DNA from: an uncultured Clostridia bacterium
GTDB lineage: Bacteria; Bacillota; Clostridia; Oscillospirales; Acutalibacteraceae
Assembly: GCA_945224895.1 (NCBI GenBank)
Contig: CALYNW010000025.1
Span: 1 to 8,836, forward strand
DNA length: 8,836 bases
Reading direction: 5' to 3'
The notes beneath the pieces were generated by a model. It ran no database searches. It saw only the letters and a program-made list of their open reading frames with translations, and was not told the DNA's origin. Below, piece after piece: positions 6,230 to 8,836 of this stretch; position 1 is the first letter of the stretch; each line of letters starts with the position of its first letter. A program made the translations under genes and the position numbers.

Positions 6230-7159
6230 ATGAAAATTATTTTTATGGGAACGCCTGATTTTGCCGCTTCCTGTTTAGAAAAATTAATTGATGAAAAATA
6301 CGATGTTGCCGCCGTGTTTTCACAGCCTGATAAGCCGGTAGGAAGAAAGCAGATTTTAACGCCTCCTCCTGTAAAGGATTTGGCAGAGGAAAATAACATT
6401 CCTGTTTATCAGCCTCAGTCTATGAAGGACGGCACGGCACTTGAAATTATAAATAAAATAAATCCCGATATAATTATAGTTGTTGCATACGGTAAAATTT
6501 TGCCTTTAGAAATTCTTACCTCTGCAAAATTCGGCTGTGTTAATGTTCACGCTTCGCTTCTTCCTAAATATCGTGGTGCTGCTCCTATTCAGTGGGCAGT
6601 ATTAAACGGTGATAAGGAAACAGGCGTAACCGTTATGCAGATGAATGAGGGGCTTGATACGGGCGATATGCTCTATGTTGAGAAAACAGAAATAGGTGAA
6701 AATGAAACCTCTGAGGAGCTTTTTGATAGGCTTTCACTTATCGGTGCAGATGCCTTGGTTAAAGCTCTTGATATGATTGATAAGGGTACAGTAGAGCCTG
6801 TAAAACAGCCTGAGGGCGATTTTGGCTATGCTGTCAAGATTACCAAGGATTTATGCCCGATTGACTGGAGCAGGTCTGCACAGGAAATTCATAATCTTGT
6901 AAGAGGCTTACAGACTTGGCCCTGTGCAACCACATTAATTAACGGTAAAAATTTTAAAATTCATAAAACTCTTTTGTCCGATAAAACAGGTAATAAAGCG
7001 GGCGAAGTAGTTGATAATAATGGTGTGATAACCGTTTCCTGCGGTGACGGAAAATGTGTTGACATTTTGGAGCTTCAGGCTGACGGTAAAAAAAGAATGA
7101 GTGCTTCTGCCTATTTGCTTGGAAACAAAATTGAGACAGGAACAGTATTAGGAGAATGA
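6230..7159 (+). CDS. fmt: Methionyl-tRNA formyltransferase
   Basis: Fmt transfers a formyl group from 10-formyl-tetrahydrofolate to Met-tRNA(fMet) to make the initiator tRNA. The 309-aa length is typical. The N-terminal formyltransferase fold begins MKIIFMGTPDFA. The catalytic region has VNVHASLLPKYRGAAPI (104-120) with Asn105 and His107, and GLDTGD (141-146) with Asp143; these match the Asn106/His108/Asp144 triad of E. coli numbering. The C-terminal tRNA-binding domain (about 205-309) contains the usual RGLQTWPCA segment. The gap after def is 15 nt, with a modest GGTGA 4 nt before the ATG. The gene ends 3 nt before the zinc peptidase gene, whose ribosome binding site lies inside its last codons. 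Confidence 0.97.
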   Translation: MKIIFMGTPDFAASCLEKLIDEKYDVAAVFSQPDKPVGRKQILTPPPVKDLAEENNIPVYQPQSMKDGTALEIINKINPDIIIVVAYGKILPLEILTSAKFGCVNVHASLLPKYRGAAPIQWAVLNGDKETGVTVMQMNEGLDTGDMLYVEKTEIGENETSEELFDRLSLIGADALVKALDMIDKGTVEPVKQPEGDFGYAVKITKDLCPIDWSRSAQEIHNLVRGLQTWPCATTLINGKNFKIHKTLLSDKTGNKAGEVVDNNGVITVSCGDGKCVDILELQADGKKRMSASAYLLGNKIETGTVLGE

Positions 7160-7162
7160 TTT

Positions 7163-7858
7163 ATGGGTTCTTATTTTGCATATTATCTGACAGGATACAT
7201 TATGATTCCTGTGTTCATTTTTGCAATGGCATGCCAAATAAAGGTTAAAAATTCGTTTAATAAATATTCACGTGTTCAAAACAGGAGAGGCTTGACAGGT
7301 GCCGATGCCGCTTACAGACTTCTTATGCTTAACGGTATAACAGATGTCAAAATCAAGCAGGTCGGCGGTACGCTGACAGATTATTATGACCCCAAGAATA
7401 AAGAAATCTGCCTTTCTCAGGACGTTTTTAGCTCAAGAAGTGTAGCCGCAATCGGTGTTGCCTGCCACGAAGCAGGTCACGCCTGTCAGCACGCTCAGGG
7501 ATATGCTCCGCTGAAAATAAGAAACGCCGTTATCCCTATGACAAGAATCGGCTCTTTGCTTGGTGTTCCTCTTGCCCTTATCGGTATGTTTCTTTACAGC
7601 GACACCTTGATTTATGCGGGAATTATTCTATATGGTGCCGTAGCACTTTTTCAATTCATTACACTTCCTGTAGAATTTAATGCGTCGAAAAGAGCTCTCC
7701 AAACTATTGAAGCAAACGGTTTTCTTGAGGGTGAGGAGTATACAGGTGCAAAGAAGGTTTTAACTGCAGCGGCTCTTACCTATGTTGCGGCTCTTGCATC
7801 AGCCCTTGCAACACTTTTACGACTTTTCCTGATTGCAGGAAGAAATAACAGAAACTAA
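7163..7858 (+). CDS. Membrane zinc metallopeptidase, YugP/Zn_peptidase_2 family
   Basis: The 231-aa product matches the family of B. subtilis YugP (Pfam Zn_peptidase_2), membrane-bound putative zinc proteases whose substrates are not established. A hydrophobic N-terminal segment (about 5-24) is followed by a soluble part with the zinc motif HEAGH (102-106: His102, Glu103, His106) and the extended HEAGHACQHA. Further hydrophobic segments lie at about 130-147, 149-169 and 200-225. PVEFNASKRA (169-178) is the other conserved block, and Glu171 is a candidate third zinc ligand by family analogy. AGGAG (7150-7154), inside the end of fmt, is 8 nt from the ATG. The stop overlaps the rsmB start by 1 nt (TAATG). 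This position between fmt and rsmB differs from B. subtilis, where yugP is elsewhere, but I recall it from other Clostridia. A role in membrane protein quality control is possible but not shown. Confidence 0.93.
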   Translation: MGSYFAYYLTGYIMIPVFIFAMACQIKVKNSFNKYSRVQNRRGLTGADAAYRLLMLNGITDVKIKQVGGTLTDYYDPKNKEICLSQDVFSSRSVAAIGVACHEAGHACQHAQGYAPLKIRNAVIPMTRIGSLLGVPLALIGMFLYSDTLIYAGIILYGAVALFQFITLPVEFNASKRALQTIEANGFLEGEEYTGAKKVLTAAALTYVAALASALATLLRLFLIAGRNNRN

Positions 7859-8836
7859 TGAAAAGCCCACGTTTAATTGCCTTTGAAACGCTCTATAAAA
7901 TTTTCAGCGACAATTCCTATTCAAACCTTGCTTTAGACAGTATTCTGAAAAAGGATACAGAAGATAAGCAGTTTGTTTCAGCCCTTGTTTACGGTGTTGT
8001 TGAAAGAAAGCTTACTCTTGATTATTTTTTAGAGAAATATACAGACAAAAAGCTAAAGCCTAAAATTCAGATAATTCTCAGAATGGGCGCTTATCAGCTT
8101 CTCTTTATGGATAAGGTGCCGTCAAGTGCCGCCATAAACGAAAGTGTAAAGCTTACTAAAGATATAAAGCAGGATTTTTATTCAGGGCTTGTAAATGCAG
8201 TTTTGCATAAAATTGACGCTGACAGAGAAATTCCCGACGATTTATCAGTTAAATATTCTGTTCCCGAAAATCTAATTAATATGTGGAAAAAGCAGTATGG
8301 TGAAGATAAGGTCAGTGAATTTCTGCCCTGTATAAACAGCAGACCGCCTGTATTTGCAATTCCCAATTTATTGTATGTTGATGCTGACGAGCTTTTCTAT
8401 GAGCTTCAATGCGATAATATTGACTGCGAGGTTTTCGGTGACGTTGTAAAAATTAATTCTTCATTTGATTTGAATAAGTCAAAGGCATTTCAAAACGGAC
8501 TGTTTTATATTGAGGATTTGTCAAGCTATGAATGTGCGAGGGCTTTAGGGGCAAAGGATGGTGAAACCGTTCTTGATGTTTGCTCTGCACCGGGAGGAAA
8601 GTCATTTACAATAGCCCTTGATATGAAAAACAGTGGTAAGCTTTATTCTTATGACCTATATGAGCAAAGGGTTAATCTTGTAAAAAAATCTGCCAATAGA
8701 CTTGGAATTGATATAATTGAAGCAGGTGTCAATGATGCCTCGGTTTATAATGAGAGCATATCAAAGGCTGACAGAATTCTCTGTGATGTGCCTTGCTCAG
8801 GGTTTGGTATAATCAGAAGAAAGCCCGAGATAAGAT
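7858..8836 (+). CDS. rsmB: 16S rRNA m5C967 methyltransferase RsmB (3' end outside window)
   Basis: This is the 5' part (326 codons) of the SAM-dependent enzyme that methylates C967 (E. coli numbering) of 16S rRNA. The frame is open to the right edge; about 100 further residues are expected. The N-terminal NusB-like RNA-binding domain (about 1-130) starts MKSPRLIAFETLYKI and includes VYGVVERKLTLDYFL and ILRMGAYQLLFMDKVPSSAAINESVKL. The methyltransferase domain shows the SAM-binding loop DVCSAPGGKS (240-249) and motif IV DVPCSG (310-315), with Cys313 as the release cysteine and the GxxxRKPE block after it. The nucleophilic cysteine of motif VI lies beyond the window. The start is coupled to the upstream peptidase by TAATG; the only purine run (AGGAAG, 7837-7842) is 15 nt away. 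The NusB domain ahead of the methyltransferase separates RsmB from shorter NOL1/NOP2/Sun relatives. Confidence 0.95.
   Translation, partial: MKSPRLIAFETLYKIFSDNSYSNLALDSILKKDTEDKQFVSALVYGVVERKLTLDYFLEKYTDKKLKPKIQIILRMGAYQLLFMDKVPSSAAINESVKLTKDIKQDFYSGLVNAVLHKIDADREIPDDLSVKYSVPENLINMWKKQYGEDKVSEFLPCINSRPPVFAIPNLLYVDADELFYELQCDNIDCEVFGDVVKINSSFDLNKSKAFQNGLFYIEDLSSYECARALGAKDGETVLDVCSAPGGKSFTIALDMKNSGKLYSYDLYEQRVNLVKKSANRLGIDIIEAGVNDASVYNESISKADRILCDVPCSGFGIIRRKPEIR

Noticed and set aside
1..8836. CRISPR arrays, tRNA or rRNA genes, insertion sequences, phage or defence genes, riboswitches.
   Set aside because: I saw no regularly spaced repeats, tRNA-like cloverleaf, transposase motifs or long structured leaders. 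Coding density is very high and the only gap over 100 nt is explained by a terminator and a promoter.

Overview
The window looks like chromosomal DNA from an A+T-rich, low-GC Gram-positive anaerobe of the class Clostridia, most plausibly an Oscillospirales/Ruminococcaceae-type gut bacterium. This rests on three things: the gene order yicC/yloC-remA-gmk-rpoZ-priA-def-fmt-(zinc peptidase)-rsmB, strong purine-rich ribosome binding sites, and a large secreted-type protein upstream with FIVAR-like and beta-rich modules. The taxonomic call is inference from gene content, not from a database comparison.

Layout: everything is on the + strand and falls into two transcription units. Positions 1-1303 are the 3' end of a long surface or secreted protein gene whose frame is open at the left edge. 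It is followed 13 nt later by a 43-codon gene (1317-1448) for a very acidic, Gly/Asp-rich peptide, which has its own strong Shine-Dalgarno. A near-perfect intrinsic terminator (1462-1493) closes this unit. A consensus sigma-A promoter (TTGACT, 17-nt spacer, TATAAT; 1541-1569) then opens a tightly packed housekeeping operon that runs off the right edge.

The housekeeping operon encodes a YicC/YloC-family endoribonuclease, the RemA DNA-binding regulator, guanylate kinase, RNA polymerase omega, primosomal helicase PriA, peptide deformylase, methionyl-tRNA formyltransferase, a membrane zinc metallopeptidase of the YugP type, and the 5' part of the 16S rRNA m5C967 methyltransferase RsmB. Junctions range from an 8-nt overlap to a 21-nt gap, and I found no internal terminator, so co-transcription is likely. 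The operon joins RNA turnover, nucleotide supply, transcription, replication restart, N-terminal formyl-Met handling (Fmt adds the formyl group, Def removes it) and ribosome modification. Compared with the Bacillus subtilis order, coaBC is missing between rpoZ and priA, and a membrane metallopeptidase sits between fmt and rsmB.

The housekeeping half is ordinary. The part worth attention is the small acidic peptide gene coupled to the surface-protein gene. It is too short for most gene callers, has clear expression signals, and has a YxxP motif near its N-terminus. I do not know its function.
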